From Halobacillus yeomjeoni (lineage in GTDB: Bacteria > Bacillota > Bacilli > Bacillales > Halobacillaceae), in assembly GCF_020171525.1 (NCBI RefSeq), contig NZ_JAIVAI010000002.1, forward strand, positions 124,001 through 188,000: a stretch of 64,000 bases of DNA. The letters are read 5' to 3'. The notes beneath the pieces are model-generated. The model was not told the origin of the DNA. It saw only the letters and a list, made by a program, of their open reading frames with translations, and made no database searches. Positions 50,039 through 58,103 of this stretch are shown piece by piece. Within the stretch, counting starts at the first letter, position 1. Each line of letters opens with the position of its first letter. The translations under genes and the position numbers were made by a program.

Positions 50039-51097
50039 ATGAAAGAAGTGGTCATACTCGGAGGCGGCTACGGTGGAATCAATATTTTACACGGCCTTCT
50101 CGATGATCTGCCGAAGGACGTACATATCACTGTCGTCGACCGAAACCCCTATCATTCTTTGAAAACGGAATTTTATACGATTGCAGCTGGCACAGAATCG
50201 GACAAGCACGCACGTGTACAATTCCCTGAGCATGATCAAGTGGACTATGTATTCGAAGAAATTGAAAAAATCGATACAGAAAATGAAAAAGTGGTCATCC
50301 GAGGCCTCACCGAAGATATCGCCTACGATTATCTGATCATCGGCCTTGGTTGTGAGGATAATTACCACGGCATTGATGGTGCCAAAGAATTCACAGAAAG
50401 TGTCCAAACGTTCAGTAAGGCCCGTAAGGCAGGGCTTGCAATCAACAATTTGGGAGCTTACGGAAAAGTGACGGTCGTCGGTGCAGGATTGAGCGGCATC
50501 GAAGTGGCATCTGAGGTCCGTGAAAGCCGGCCTGATTTGAATATCCGGCTGCTCGATCGCGGGGAAACCGTACTGAAGGCATTCGATTCGAAGATCCAAA
50601 ACTACGTCGAAAACTGGTTCAAAGAAAATGATGTCGAAGTCATTCATGGGGCCAACGTCGACTATGTCGAAAAAGATGGTGTGTGCAACAACGGCATTTG
50701 TTTCCTCAATGATGTCACGGTTTGGACGGCTGGTGTCCGACCGAATTATTTAGTCAGAGAGCTGCCGTTTGAAAAAGATAATCAGGAAAAAATCATCATC
50801 AACGACTTCTATCAAGTCCCATCCCAACAGAATGTCTATATCGTCGGTGACTGTGCCGCCTCTGAACATTCACCGAGTGCCCAGCTAGCCGGCCAGCAGG
50901 GTGAAAAAATTGCTGAAGTACTGCTCGCTGTCTTGAACGACCGCGTACCTGAGCGTCCAAGTGAAGTGAAACTCAAAGGAGCTCTAGGGTCTCTCGGAAA
51001 GAACGATGGTTTCGGCAACATGCTGCAAAAACCTATGACAGGTGTTCTTCCACGTCTAGCCAAATCAGGCGTTCTATGGCTGAGCAAGCGACATTGA
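50039..51097 (+). CDS. Type II NADH dehydrogenase-like FAD oxidoreductase (YutJ-like)
   Basis: The 352-residue flavoprotein has FAD motif VVILGGGYGGINIL near the N terminus, a second Rossmann motif VTVVGAGLSGIEVASE (NADH), TVWTAGVRPN and NVYIVGDCAASEHSPSAQLAGQQG for the flavin. It is shorter than Ndh (about 390-405) and lacks a clear C-terminal membrane anchor, as in YutJ-type proteins. It probably transfers electrons from NADH to quinone or another acceptor. The start ATG 50039 follows GGTGGTGA. A cre-like site suggests carbon-source control. Confidence 0.87.
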   Translation: MKEVVILGGGYGGINILHGLLDDLPKDVHITVVDRNPYHSLKTEFYTIAAGTESDKHARVQFPEHDQVDYVFEEIEKIDTENEKVVIRGLTEDIAYDYLIIGLGCEDNYHGIDGAKEFTESVQTFSKARKAGLAINNLGAYGKVTVVGAGLSGIEVASEVRESRPDLNIRLLDRGETVLKAFDSKIQNYVENWFKENDVEVIHGANVDYVEKDGVCNNGICFLNDVTVWTAGVRPNYLVRELPFEKDNQEKIIINDFYQVPSQQNVYIVGDCAASEHSPSAQLAGQQGEKIAEVLLAVLNDRVPERPSEVKLKGALGSLGKNDGFGNMLQKPMTGVLPRLAKSGVLWLSKRH

Positions 51098-51108
51098 TAA
51101 AACAACAT

Positions 51109-51142
51109 GAAAAAGTGCCACCAAGCAGGTGGCACTTTTTTA
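51109..51142. terminator. Bidirectional terminator, overlapping the stop of the ATP-grasp gene
   Basis: AAAAAGTGCCACC pairs with GGTGGCACTTTTT around AAGCA. The T run contains the TAA of the minus-strand gene. Confidence 0.9.
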
Positions 51143-52084
51143 TGCTTGAATTTTTTCCAGGTGACTGCCAAGATACTTCGCAAGCTCCAGCATGCCATAT
51201 ATGTCCGCTTCCGTCTCCGCATCCGAATTATAATTCGTGTTCGTGTTTACATCGTATGCGTATACATTGCCATCTTCATCCTGAATCGCTTCAATCCCTG
51301 CCACCTGAATATCATTTTCTTCCAAAAATCTTTCATATTGGTCAATGAAAGGTGGATGATAATCTTGAAGAATTTCAAACTTGGCTTTCGATTTCTGCTG
51401 TTCTCCATCTGTCGGACAAAACATGTCTTCAATGGAACAAGCATCTGCAGGGCATAATTCAAACCCTTCTGAAGTGTCCACTTTCACTCCGTACAAAAAC
51501 TTGCCGCCGACAAATTCGTGGCGAATGATATAAGGCTCCGGCGATTTGATGTACTGTTGGATTAGAGTGATTCCATCTACAGGTTCCTCAAATCCGTCCC
51601 CTTCCACATATCCTTTCAAAGCTTCGATAGAGTGGAACAACTGGACTCCCTGGCCTTTTCCTGCTCTGTTATGTTTCGTAATGAACGAATCCATCTCCAA
51701 TTCCTGAGCGGCTTCTACAATACGGTTCTTTCCTACCGCTGCAATTGTTTTCGGTGTATCAATTCCAGCTTGATTCAACGCCATATACTGATTGACTTTG
51801 CTTACTTCAAGGCGCAATGCTCTGCTTCCGTTGATGACGGTCCTTCCGTGTCGTTCAAGCCAGGCCAGCACCGCTTCCGTAAATTCAGGGGCATAACGGT
51901 GGTCTCTCGTATGGGAGGATGCGCTGATTCGATTGTAAAAAACTCCTTCTGGTGGAGTGCTTGTCAGATCAAGCTTCCCTTCATCCAAATGCCACAGTTC
52001 ATATGGGAGTTCCAACTCTTCCAATCTGTCTTTCAAATGATCGGTCCATTCATTATTTTCATGAAGTACATAAATTCTGCTCAT
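51140..52084 (-). CDS. ATP-grasp (RimK/YheC-like) ligase
   Basis: The 314-residue protein has the ATP-grasp fold: an N-terminal Rossmann-like part (1-95), SFITKHNRAGKGQGVQLF (nucleotide-binding Lys and glycine loop, about 133-150), then EPYIIRHEFVGGKFLYGVKV and a metal-site block ending AYDVNTNTNYNSDAE. RimK-type ligases attach glutamate or other amino acids to carboxylates. The substrate is unknown; there are no peptide or siderophore genes nearby. It is monocistronic. Confidence 0.85.
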   Translation of the reverse strand: MSRIYVLHENNEWTDHLKDRLEELELPYELWHLDEGKLDLTSTPPEGVFYNRISASSHTRDHRYAPEFTEAVLAWLERHGRTVINGSRALRLEVSKVNQYMALNQAGIDTPKTIAAVGKNRIVEAAQELEMDSFITKHNRAGKGQGVQLFHSIEALKGYVEGDGFEEPVDGITLIQQYIKSPEPYIIRHEFVGGKFLYGVKVDTSEGFELCPADACSIEDMFCPTDGEQQKSKAKFEILQDYHPPFIDQYERFLEENDIQVAGIEAIQDEDGNVYAYDVNTNTNYNSDAETEADIYGMLELAKYLGSHLEKIQA

Positions 52085-52140
52085 CTATTCTGACTCCTTC
52101 ATTAGGTGGATAGCTTTATTCTAACATAATTCACACCATA

Positions 52141-53055
52141 TCAGTCGGAATTATCATTCATATGAGCTTTAAACCACTGATCTATCTCACTCGATACTTC
52201 TTCAAAGTGCTCAAAAAGAGCATGACTTCCATCTGGATATTCAACATAGTCGAAATCTGCGTTCTGCTCATCCAGCTGATCGGCCAATAGTCTTGCTTGT
52301 TCAACAGGCACCCGCTCATCTGCCTCTCCATGTAAAATCAACAGCGGAGCATCAAGCTGCTCGACCCAATGCTGCGCTGAACGGGCCCTGTATGCTTCTT
52401 TGTTTTCATCCGGAGAACCGACCAACCTTAAAAGCATGTCTTGGACCAGTTTTCCTCTGGCGTCATAAAAACCTTCCACATCGGTGATCCCCCCGATTAC
52501 AGCGGCTGCATCCAGGTCCATCCCTTTCTTTATAGCTAAGTAAGTCATCATCCCCCCACGTGACATCCCGAGCATGAAAGTATTTTCTGTATCGATGAAA
52601 TCGTACTCTTGGGCGACTTTTTGTAAACGGATGACATCATTCACGTCTGAGCCTCCAAACTCTTCTTCTCCTTCTCCCCCGTCAACACCACGGTATTGGG
52701 TGGCCAAGACGACATATCCTTGGTGAGCCCAGTAGGACAAATAATGGGACAGCTTCTTTTCATTAATTTTTCCATACCCTCGATTGCCTCCGCGGTTATA
52801 GATCAAAAGCGGAAGATCCCCTTCTATTTTTTCAGGCTTCACCATATATCCGGTGACCTTCAACCCATCACTTTCATAAGTGATTTTCTTAGCTTCGGTA
52901 TGTTTCGAATACTCCGTTTCGTTCAAGTCGACTTCAACTTCGTTTACAGTTACCTTTTCTTCTTTTGAAGATCCGGCGGTTTCCTCCGCACTCTGTTCAC
53001 ACCCCAGACTACTAAGGAGTAAAAGACTTCCCAGCACTAAAGAAAAAAACTTCAT
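52141..53055 (-). CDS. Lipoprotein alpha/beta hydrolase (prolyl-oligopeptidase-like)
   Basis: The 304-residue protein has a lipoprotein signal (lipobox LSSLGC, C19) and an acidic linker. An alpha/beta hydrolase domain follows, with LLIYNRGGNRGYG (oxyanion region), nucleophile GMSRGGMM, the Asp in LHGEADERV and His in DGSHALF, a full triad. It is anchored outside the membrane and probably acts as an esterase or peptidase. AGGAAGTG precedes ATG. Acid-rich composition fits an extracytoplasmic protein of a halophile. Monocistronic. Confidence 0.88.
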   Translation of the reverse strand: MKFFSLVLGSLLLLSSLGCEQSAEETAGSSKEEKVTVNEVEVDLNETEYSKHTEAKKITYESDGLKVTGYMVKPEKIEGDLPLLIYNRGGNRGYGKINEKKLSHYLSYWAHQGYVVLATQYRGVDGGEGEEEFGGSDVNDVIRLQKVAQEYDFIDTENTFMLGMSRGGMMTYLAIKKGMDLDAAAVIGGITDVEGFYDARGKLVQDMLLRLVGSPDENKEAYRARSAQHWVEQLDAPLLILHGEADERVPVEQARLLADQLDEQNADFDYVEYPDGSHALFEHFEEVSSEIDQWFKAHMNDNSD

Positions 53056-53194
53056 CCCACTTCCTCCTTTGTATTTCCTTACGACTCAACCGATCGAAAG
53101 TTTCACATATGAAAAATCAGCTGATATAGAAACAAAACGCTTTATTCCGAGTAAACTACTATGTATAATAAGTTATAAAGGAAGGTGAACAGAA

Positions 53195-53608
53195 ATGGGT
53201 ATTCCTAAACCACTTGTTCAAACCAATCAAGCATTTGTCGTCATCAGTGTATTGTCTGGACTGTTGATCCATCATTCATTGTTGCTTTTACCACTCGCCA
53301 TCGGCGTATATACATTAGTTACAAAGACAAACCCGATCATCAAGATCAGCCGCACTTTCTTGTCCAAAAAGCCTGATCAATATATACAGGAAGATAAGGA
53401 TCAGCAGCTGTTCAATCAATGGATTGCTACCATCTGCGTGGGGGCGGCACTTGGATTTTTCTCCATCGACCTGAATGTCCTCGGTTATTTATTCGGGGGA
53501 ATGGTCATTGTTGCTGCCGGCGTTGCTTTGATGGGTTACTGCATCGGCTGCACCATCCGTTACCGGTATATGATGTGGAAACACCGCCGCACTTCCACAA
53601 GTTCATAA
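53195..53608 (+). CDS. DUF4395 membrane protein
   Basis: The 137-residue protein has four hydrophobic segments (about 12-28, 30-42, 77-95, 98-118) and the DUF4395 pattern: an N-terminal VQTNQAFVVISVLSGLL, NPIIKISRTFLSKKP, and a C-terminal GYCIGCTIRYRYM with two Cys that may be redox-active or bind metal. Such proteins often occur near thiosulfate or redox genes, but none is seen here. AAGGTGAA precedes ATG. Function unknown. Confidence 0.85.
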   Translation: MGIPKPLVQTNQAFVVISVLSGLLIHHSLLLLPLAIGVYTLVTKTNPIIKISRTFLSKKPDQYIQEDKDQQLFNQWIATICVGAALGFFSIDLNVLGYLFGGMVIVAAGVALMGYCIGCTIRYRYMMWKHRRTSTSS

Positions 53609-53615
53609 TTTGAAA

Positions 53616-53651
53616 CATCCGCCTGAGTGACATTTCGGGCGGATTTTTTTA
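53616..53651 (+). terminator. Terminator of the DUF4395 gene
   Basis: ATCCGCC pairs with GGCGGAT, followed by T7. Confidence 0.85.
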
Positions 53652-53660
53652 TTAGCATGC

Positions 53661-53692
53661 AAAAAAGAGCCGCTTCATGATAGAAGCGGCTC
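53661..53692 (-). terminator. Terminator of cstA
   Basis: GAGCCGCTTC pairs with GAAGCGGCTC; T6 follows on the minus strand. Confidence 0.9.
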
Positions 53693-53698
53693 TCTTCT

Positions 53699-55144
53699 TC
53701 AGCTTGCTTTCGTAATGACGACTTCTCGATTTGCTGCATTTTTCTCTTTGATGACTTGCCAGATGAACCAAGCAGCCACCATCAGCCAGACGAATGCTCC
53801 AATGACCATCGCTGTCGAGTATTCAAGTCCGAACCCTTCAGGGGCGTAAAACAAATACGTACTCACGACTGCGGTCATGAATAACGCGGGAATACTGCAA
53901 ATCCAATGGAACTTTTGTTTTCTCAATAAATACATCGCTGCTGTCCACAGCATGACGGTCGCAACGAGCTGATTCCCCCACCCTACATAACGCCAGAGGA
54001 AGGTATAATCGACTTGCGTGAAAAAGAAAGCGGGAAGAGCTACTGGAATAGCGAACAATACAGGTGTCCATTTGCCCTTCATTTCTTTTTTCCTTACTTG
54101 TTCCACAAAGTCGACGAGCATCATACGGGAAGAGCGCAGTGCCGTGTCTCCAGTCGTAATCGGTAGGATGATGACACCAAGGATCGCTAAAATACCTCCC
54201 AATTGTCCGAGAGTCGTACTGCTGATTTCATTGATGACTCCTGCCGGACCACCGGCATCGAGAGCTGATTGTAATCCTCCCGTACTGCCAAAGAAAGTCA
54301 TACCAGCAGCGGCCCAGACCATCGCGATGATCCCCTCTGCCACCATAGCGCCGTAAAACACTTTCCTGCCATCGCTTTCTTTTTTCAAGGTCCTTGCTAG
54401 AATCGGGCTCTGTGTACTATGGAAGCCGGAAACCGCTCCGCAGGAAATCGTCACCATCAGCATCGGCCAAACCGGCAGTTCTTCCGGATGAAGATTGTTC
54501 AAAGTCAAATTAGGAATCGAATGATCGAAGAAAAACATTCCGATTCCGATCGATACAGCCATGAATATAAGTACAGCTCCGAAGATCGGATAAATCTTTC
54601 CGATCACTTTATTGATTGGAAGCAGTGTCGCTATTAAAAAGTAGGCAAAAATCAAAACGATACTAGTCATGAATCCTAAAGGTGTCACTTCCGCCATCAA
54701 CTGCGCAGGACCTGCTGTGAAGGCTGCAGCGACAAGGACCATCAGCAAAACCGAAAGGATATTCATGATCGATTGTACCGGTTTCCCTAAATATTTCCCC
54801 ACAAGGGCCGGGTATTGGGAACCTTTGTTACGGACTGACAGCATACCTGAAAAATAATCATGAACCGCTCCACCGAGGATGGTACCGGCAACGATCCACA
54901 AAAATGCGACCGGTCCGTATAACGCACCAAGAACCGCTCCGAAAATCGGTCCGAGACCAGCGATGTTCAGCAGTTGAATCAGACCGGCTTTCCACCAGCT
55001 CATAGGCATATAGTCGAACCCGTCTTGATTCGCGTAAGCCGGGGTCTTCCTTTCGTCATCGATGCCGAAAATTCGCTCGACCACCTTTGAATAAATGATG
55101 TAACCGACAATAAGTAACAAGATGGATGCGATAAATGTAATCAT
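53699..55144 (-). CDS. cstA: CstA-family carbon starvation/pyruvate transporter
   Basis: The 481-residue membrane protein has about 13 helices and typical CstA blocks: GFDYMPMSWWKAGLIQLLNIAGLGPIFGAVLGALYGP, GTILGGAVHDYFSGMLSVRNKG, AVSGFHSTQSPILARTL and GDTALRSSRMML. CstA proteins import pyruvate or peptides during carbon limitation. Start ATG 55144 has GAGGAGG upstream; the longer frame is not needed. It belongs to the shorter CstA class, lacking the long C-terminal extension. No lytS/lytT-type regulator is adjacent. Confidence 0.92.
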   Translation of the reverse strand: MITFIASILLLIVGYIIYSKVVERIFGIDDERKTPAYANQDGFDYMPMSWWKAGLIQLLNIAGLGPIFGAVLGALYGPVAFLWIVAGTILGGAVHDYFSGMLSVRNKGSQYPALVGKYLGKPVQSIMNILSVLLMVLVAAAFTAGPAQLMAEVTPLGFMTSIVLIFAYFLIATLLPINKVIGKIYPIFGAVLIFMAVSIGIGMFFFDHSIPNLTLNNLHPEELPVWPMLMVTISCGAVSGFHSTQSPILARTLKKESDGRKVFYGAMVAEGIIAMVWAAAGMTFFGSTGGLQSALDAGGPAGVINEISSTTLGQLGGILAILGVIILPITTGDTALRSSRMMLVDFVEQVRKKEMKGKWTPVLFAIPVALPAFFFTQVDYTFLWRYVGWGNQLVATVMLWTAAMYLLRKQKFHWICSIPALFMTAVVSTYLFYAPEGFGLEYSTAMVIGAFVWLMVAAWFIWQVIKEKNAANREVVITKAS

Positions 55145-55281
55145 CGCTTGGCCTCCTCTCAAAAAAATGAATGTAAGGAGTATTCTAGCGAGAGAAATGT
55201 CGAACCGCAACCAGTTTTCAGAAAATTATATTTTTTATCTTTTTTTTCTAAGATATGAAGCGGTTACATTCGTTAGCAAGC

Positions 55282-55309
55282 AAAAAAACAAGGGAAATCC
55301 CTTGTTTTT
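55282..55309 (-). terminator. Terminator of the 56716-55309 operon
   Basis: AAACAAGGGA pairs with TCCCTTGTTT; T7 follows on the minus strand. Confidence 0.88.
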
Positions 55310-56007
55310 CACTCTACGATATCATTTTTATTTAAATTAATGACAAATGACAGCTTTTCATTTCCTCCGAATGAGTAGGCGGTATCAGAAGACGGTGAAG
55401 GTGAAATGACTTCTTGATTTTCACCATACGTGATGTACCCCAAATTCATAATTGGACGTCTTGAATCACTCGATTTTGCTCGAATGTCACTCCACACCTC
55501 GGGCAGCTTTACTGCTCCATAGTTTCTCTTATCAAATGCAACCTCTTTCTTTAATTGAATGGGAGGTTGGTAGAAGTTTTCTTTCCCATTACTGATCGAC
55601 CAATACAGCTCTTCACGGTAATAAAGGTCCATGGAGTCTACGCCTTCTAAATGGTAGATGACATGAAAAGTGGAAGGTTTTTCAGGGTCGATTTCCCAAA
55701 CTTCTGGACTTCCATCAGTATCCACTCGTACGAGTTTCCATTTGAACCAGCCATCCACCCACAAACTCTTCCCCCGGCTTCCATTTTCAAATACTACAGG
55801 TATGTATAAGTGACGATCATCTATCAGCTGCCTGCCTTGCACCTTTTTTATTAAAGTTCCCTTTTTAAAATGGTTTTGTTCTTTCAGCTTATCATTCATC
55901 TTTTCTATCAGATGTTCATTTTCTGGTATTTCAGAAGTGGAATGGTATACCAACCACCCACCAAATCCAATCAACAAAGTGAGCCCGGCGATGATTATTT
56001 TTTTCAC
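55309..56007 (-). CDS. Hypothetical membrane-anchored extracytoplasmic protein
   Basis: The 232-residue protein has one N-terminal hydrophobic anchor (about 3-20) followed by a soluble domain rich in Trp, Tyr and charged residues (SLWVDGWFKWKLVRVDTDG, WEIDPEKPSTFHVIYHLEGVDSMDLYYREELYW). I do not recognise the family. The start is GTG 56007, one base after the TAA of the upstream gene, with GGGGGAG 4 bases ahead. It is the second gene of a two-gene operon and probably works with the membrane protein encoded before it. Confidence 0.7.
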   Translation of the reverse strand: MKKIIIAGLTLLIGFGGWLVYHSTSEIPENEHLIEKMNDKLKEQNHFKKGTLIKKVQGRQLIDDRHLYIPVVFENGSRGKSLWVDGWFKWKLVRVDTDGSPEVWEIDPEKPSTFHVIYHLEGVDSMDLYYREELYWSISNGKENFYQPPIQLKKEVAFDKRNYGAVKLPEVWSDIRAKSSDSRRPIMNLGYITYGENQEVISPSPSSDTAYSFGGNEKLSFVINLNKNDIVE

Positions 56008-56008
56008 A

Positions 56009-56716
56009 TTACTCCCCCTCTAATATGGATGTGCTCAACTCGTAAAAAGCTTGACCTCGATTCGTTTCTATCAGAAGAGCCTTTCCATCCTTTCTAATAT
56101 GAATGACAGGATCCAATCCACTCCCCCAGAGGGGTTCTGCTCCCAAGATAATATAAGGGAAGAGCGTCATACGCTTAGAATGAGGGGTGTTTATGACTTG
56201 CTTGTCATTAGAATGCCACTCCATGACATTCATGGATATACGCTTCATATTCACTCTTTCTAATTCGGAAGTTATCAGTGAACGTTTCAAAGATTTAGGA
56301 TGAATGCTCAACAATTCTGTTTCTTCAGGATTTGTGATATAAGTATGTAGGTCATCTTTATTGTAAAACGCATCGTGGACCACCGGCGCAACCATCTGCA
56401 CTCCAGCTAATAAAAAACTGGCTGCTACACCGCTCCATGCGTATGGTTTAAGCTTCAACCACAACAATGGTTTTTTCCTCGTTGCCAGTAATAATACTAG
56501 AAATCCTAAAGGCAGAACAGGAAGGTTTACACGTTCATATAAATAGATATCGAACGTTAATGAGCCGAGAAATACCACTAAAGCGACCTTCCATAGTTTT
56601 AAAGAATCCCCCCTGTTTTTTCTTATATATAAGACGACTGCCCCTGTTAACCCCCAAGCAATAAGGGTTAAAAGTGTAGAAGCAGCATCGAAATAAAAAT
56701 CTATGTTCAAGTTCAT
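56009..56716 (-). CDS. Hypothetical multi-pass membrane protein
   Basis: The 235-residue protein has about four N-terminal helices (within 10-115: TLIAWGLTGAVVLYI, VALVVFLGSLTFDIYLY, LPVLPLGFLVLLL, SGVAASFLLAGVQMV) and an extracytoplasmic C-terminal domain of about 115 residues with MKRISMNVMEWHSNDKQV and DPVIHIRKDGKALLIE. No family recognised. ATG 56716 has GAGGAGG upstream. The gene is preceded by a leader with its own promoter and a terminator 34 bases before the start, so its expression is probably attenuated by an RNA switch. Confidence 0.7.
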   Translation of the reverse strand: MNLNIDFYFDAASTLLTLIAWGLTGAVVLYIRKNRGDSLKLWKVALVVFLGSLTFDIYLYERVNLPVLPLGFLVLLLATRKKPLLWLKLKPYAWSGVAASFLLAGVQMVAPVVHDAFYNKDDLHTYITNPEETELLSIHPKSLKRSLITSELERVNMKRISMNVMEWHSNDKQVINTPHSKRMTLFPYIILGAEPLWGSGLDPVIHIRKDGKALLIETNRGQAFYELSTSILEGE

Positions 56717-56741
56717 CTTTTCCTCCTCTCTAACCATAAGC

Positions 56742-56774
56742 AAAAATAAAACCTCTACTTTTAAAGTAGAGGTT
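56742..56774 (-). terminator. Terminator inside the leader of the 56716-55309 operon
   Basis: AACCTCTACTTT and AAAGTAGAGGTT form a perfect 12-bp stem, followed on the minus strand by TTATTTTTG. Confidence 0.88.
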
Positions 56775-56836
56775 GAACCTGCCATCCCGGAAATGGTTAA
56801 GTTTCCCGCAGTCGTATGATCGCGTGGGATGGCATT
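56775..56836 (-). promoter_or_regulatory. Candidate riboswitch-like leader RNA
   Basis: Just downstream of a good promoter, an 8-bp stem GCCATCCC/GGGATGGC (56826-56833 with 56781-56788) closes a 53-nt fold with inner CGC/GCG and GGAAA/TTTCC helices. It is followed after a few bases by a terminator and then the start of an unknown membrane-protein operon. I could not assign it to any riboswitch class from memory. Confidence 0.5.
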
Positions 56837-56842
56837 GATTTA

Positions 56843-56871
56843 AAATTATCATGTTAACGTGTGATATTCAA
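56843..56871 (-). promoter_or_regulatory. Promoter of the leader RNA
   Basis: On the minus strand TTGAAT, 17 bases, TAATTT; predicted start about 56836, a few bases before the aptamer-like stem. Confidence 0.65.
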
Positions 56872-56876
56872 GTCTA

Positions 56877-57050
56877 TTAATAGTTACTGGTATTCTGATA
56901 ACTGGCATGCTTCCTGAATTTATTCAATAAGTCATCCAATTCTTGAGAAATTCGAACCAACTCTTTATCTGTCGGATTGTTGTTATAAATCTCATACATT
57001 CGAATCCGCAGCTCTTCAATCTGACCTTCTAACAGTTGTTTATAAGGCAT
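56877..57050 (-). CDS. Spo0E-like aspartyl-phosphate phosphatase
   Basis: The 57-residue protein is read from ATG 57050 (AGGGG upstream) to TAA at 56877. It starts MPYKQLLEGQIEELRIRMYE and contains ISQELDDLLNKF, the Spo0E signature SQELD that provides the catalytic Asp side chain. Spo0E-type phosphatases dephosphorylate Spo0A~P and delay sporulation. Length is normal for the short Spo0E/YisI/YnzD class. Because of its size it escapes usual length cut-offs. It is monocistronic, directly upstream of the promoter of the next unit. Confidence 0.88.
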   Translation of the reverse strand: MPYKQLLEGQIEELRIRMYEIYNNNPTDKELVRISQELDDLLNKFRKHASYQNTSNY

Positions 57051-57276
57051 GTCTATCCCCTCATTCTCATTATTGTTGGAAAAGCACTCATAGATGGAAG
57101 GTTCACTTTATCAATCACCCATCTTTCTCTATCCTGTATATCCTATCCACTCATAATTAAAACGGAAAATAAAGGGAATTAATGTCGATTATTGCCCAGG
57201 AAATGTTCGACATTTGTCACTCATTTTTCAAGGACTATGTTAGGATAAATGCAAACCATACATAGGAGGTATTATC

Positions 57277-57657
57277 ATGTTCACACCCATCTCTACAAAA
57301 CAAGCACCAGCGGCTATAGGTCCCTATTCTCAAGCGGCTGATCTAGGTAACTTACTCATCATTTCAGGGCAGATCCCTCTTGATCCTGAAACGATGGAGT
57401 TCGTATCAGATGAAGTCGAGCAACAGACCCATCAAGTGATGAAAAACCTGGGTGCCATTTTAAATGAAGCAGGACTCAGTTTTAAAAACCTCGCAAAAAC
57501 TACAATCTATCTGGATGATATGAACGATTTTTCAGTAGTGAATGAAGTGTATGCCGGTTACTTGAGCGAGCCCTATCCTGCACGGGCTGCCGTAGAGGTC
57601 GGCAAGCTCCCTAAAGGAGCGAAGGTGGAAATAGAAGCGATTGCGGTAAAAGAATAA
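57277..57657 (+). CDS. RidA family reactive intermediate deaminase
   Basis: The 126-residue protein is a typical YjgF/YER057c/UK114 member: QAPAAIGPYSQAADLGNLLIISGQIPLDP at the N terminus, a central helix THQVMKNLGAILNEAG, and the YPARAAVEVGKLPKGAKVEIEAIA block with the Arg that binds the imine carboxylate. RidA hydrolyses 2-aminoacrylate-type imines made by PLP enzymes. AGGAGG lies 8 bases upstream of ATG. In Bacillus subtilis the homologue is YabJ near purR; here it stands alone. Confidence 0.94.
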   Translation: MFTPISTKQAPAAIGPYSQAADLGNLLIISGQIPLDPETMEFVSDEVEQQTHQVMKNLGAILNEAGLSFKNLAKTTIYLDDMNDFSVVNEVYAGYLSEPYPARAAVEVGKLPKGAKVEIEAIAVKE

Positions 57658-57660
57658 GAC

Positions 57661-57695
57661 GAAAAAGCAGAGCTCACGAAGCTCTGCTTTTTTTA
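57661..57695. terminator. Bidirectional terminator between ridA and the HTH gene
   Basis: AAAAAGCAGAGCT pairs with AGCTCTGCTTTTT around CACGA. Confidence 0.92.
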
Positions 57696-57923
57696 ATCCT
57701 CGTCTTTGACATCCGGGTCTTCTGGAATTGGTTCACTCAAGTAGTCCTGGATCATAGCTCTATATTTCTCCATTTGCTCTAAGTGAGATTGAAATTGGTT
57801 TTTGTTGATCAAGACCTGCTCTCCATCATACACGGTTTTAATTTTATTGTGATGTACCAAGGTTTCGATGTACTCTTCTGGTAATTCCAGAAATTCTGCT
57901 GTTTCTTTAATCGTCAAATACAT
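57693..57923 (-). CDS. Excisionase-like winged HTH DNA-binding protein
   Basis: The 76-residue protein has an N-terminal MerR/excisionase-type helix-turn-helix (YLTIKETAEFLELPEEYIETLVHHNKIKTVYDGEQVLINK, about 2-41), followed by an acidic tail. Such short proteins can be transcription regulators; excisionases are similar, but there is no integrase or prophage nearby. ATG 57923 has GAAGGTG upstream. The stop overlaps the terminator. Target unknown. Confidence 0.78.
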   Translation of the reverse strand: MYLTIKETAEFLELPEEYIETLVHHNKIKTVYDGEQVLINKNQFQSHLEQMEKYRAMIQDYLSEPIPEDPDVKDED

Positions 57924-58103
57924 GATTTCACCTTCTTCTACACTCTTACTATACCATATCCATTCTATCAAAATTCAGATTACTACTACATGAAGAAACC
58001 AAAAAAGCTTTTTCTAAAGATGGTTTCTGCTGCTATAGTTATGGGAATGAATTACATATAAAACGAAGCAGATTAAAATAACAATAGAAAAGAGTGATTG
58101 GAT

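Noticed and set aside
55251-55266. cre-like sequence upstream of cstA
   Set aside because: TGAAGCGGTTACA lacks one base of the core spacing, so it does not fit the consensus.
57693-57923. Prophage or integrative element around the excisionase-like gene
   Set aside because: No integrase, attachment repeats or phage genes occur nearby.
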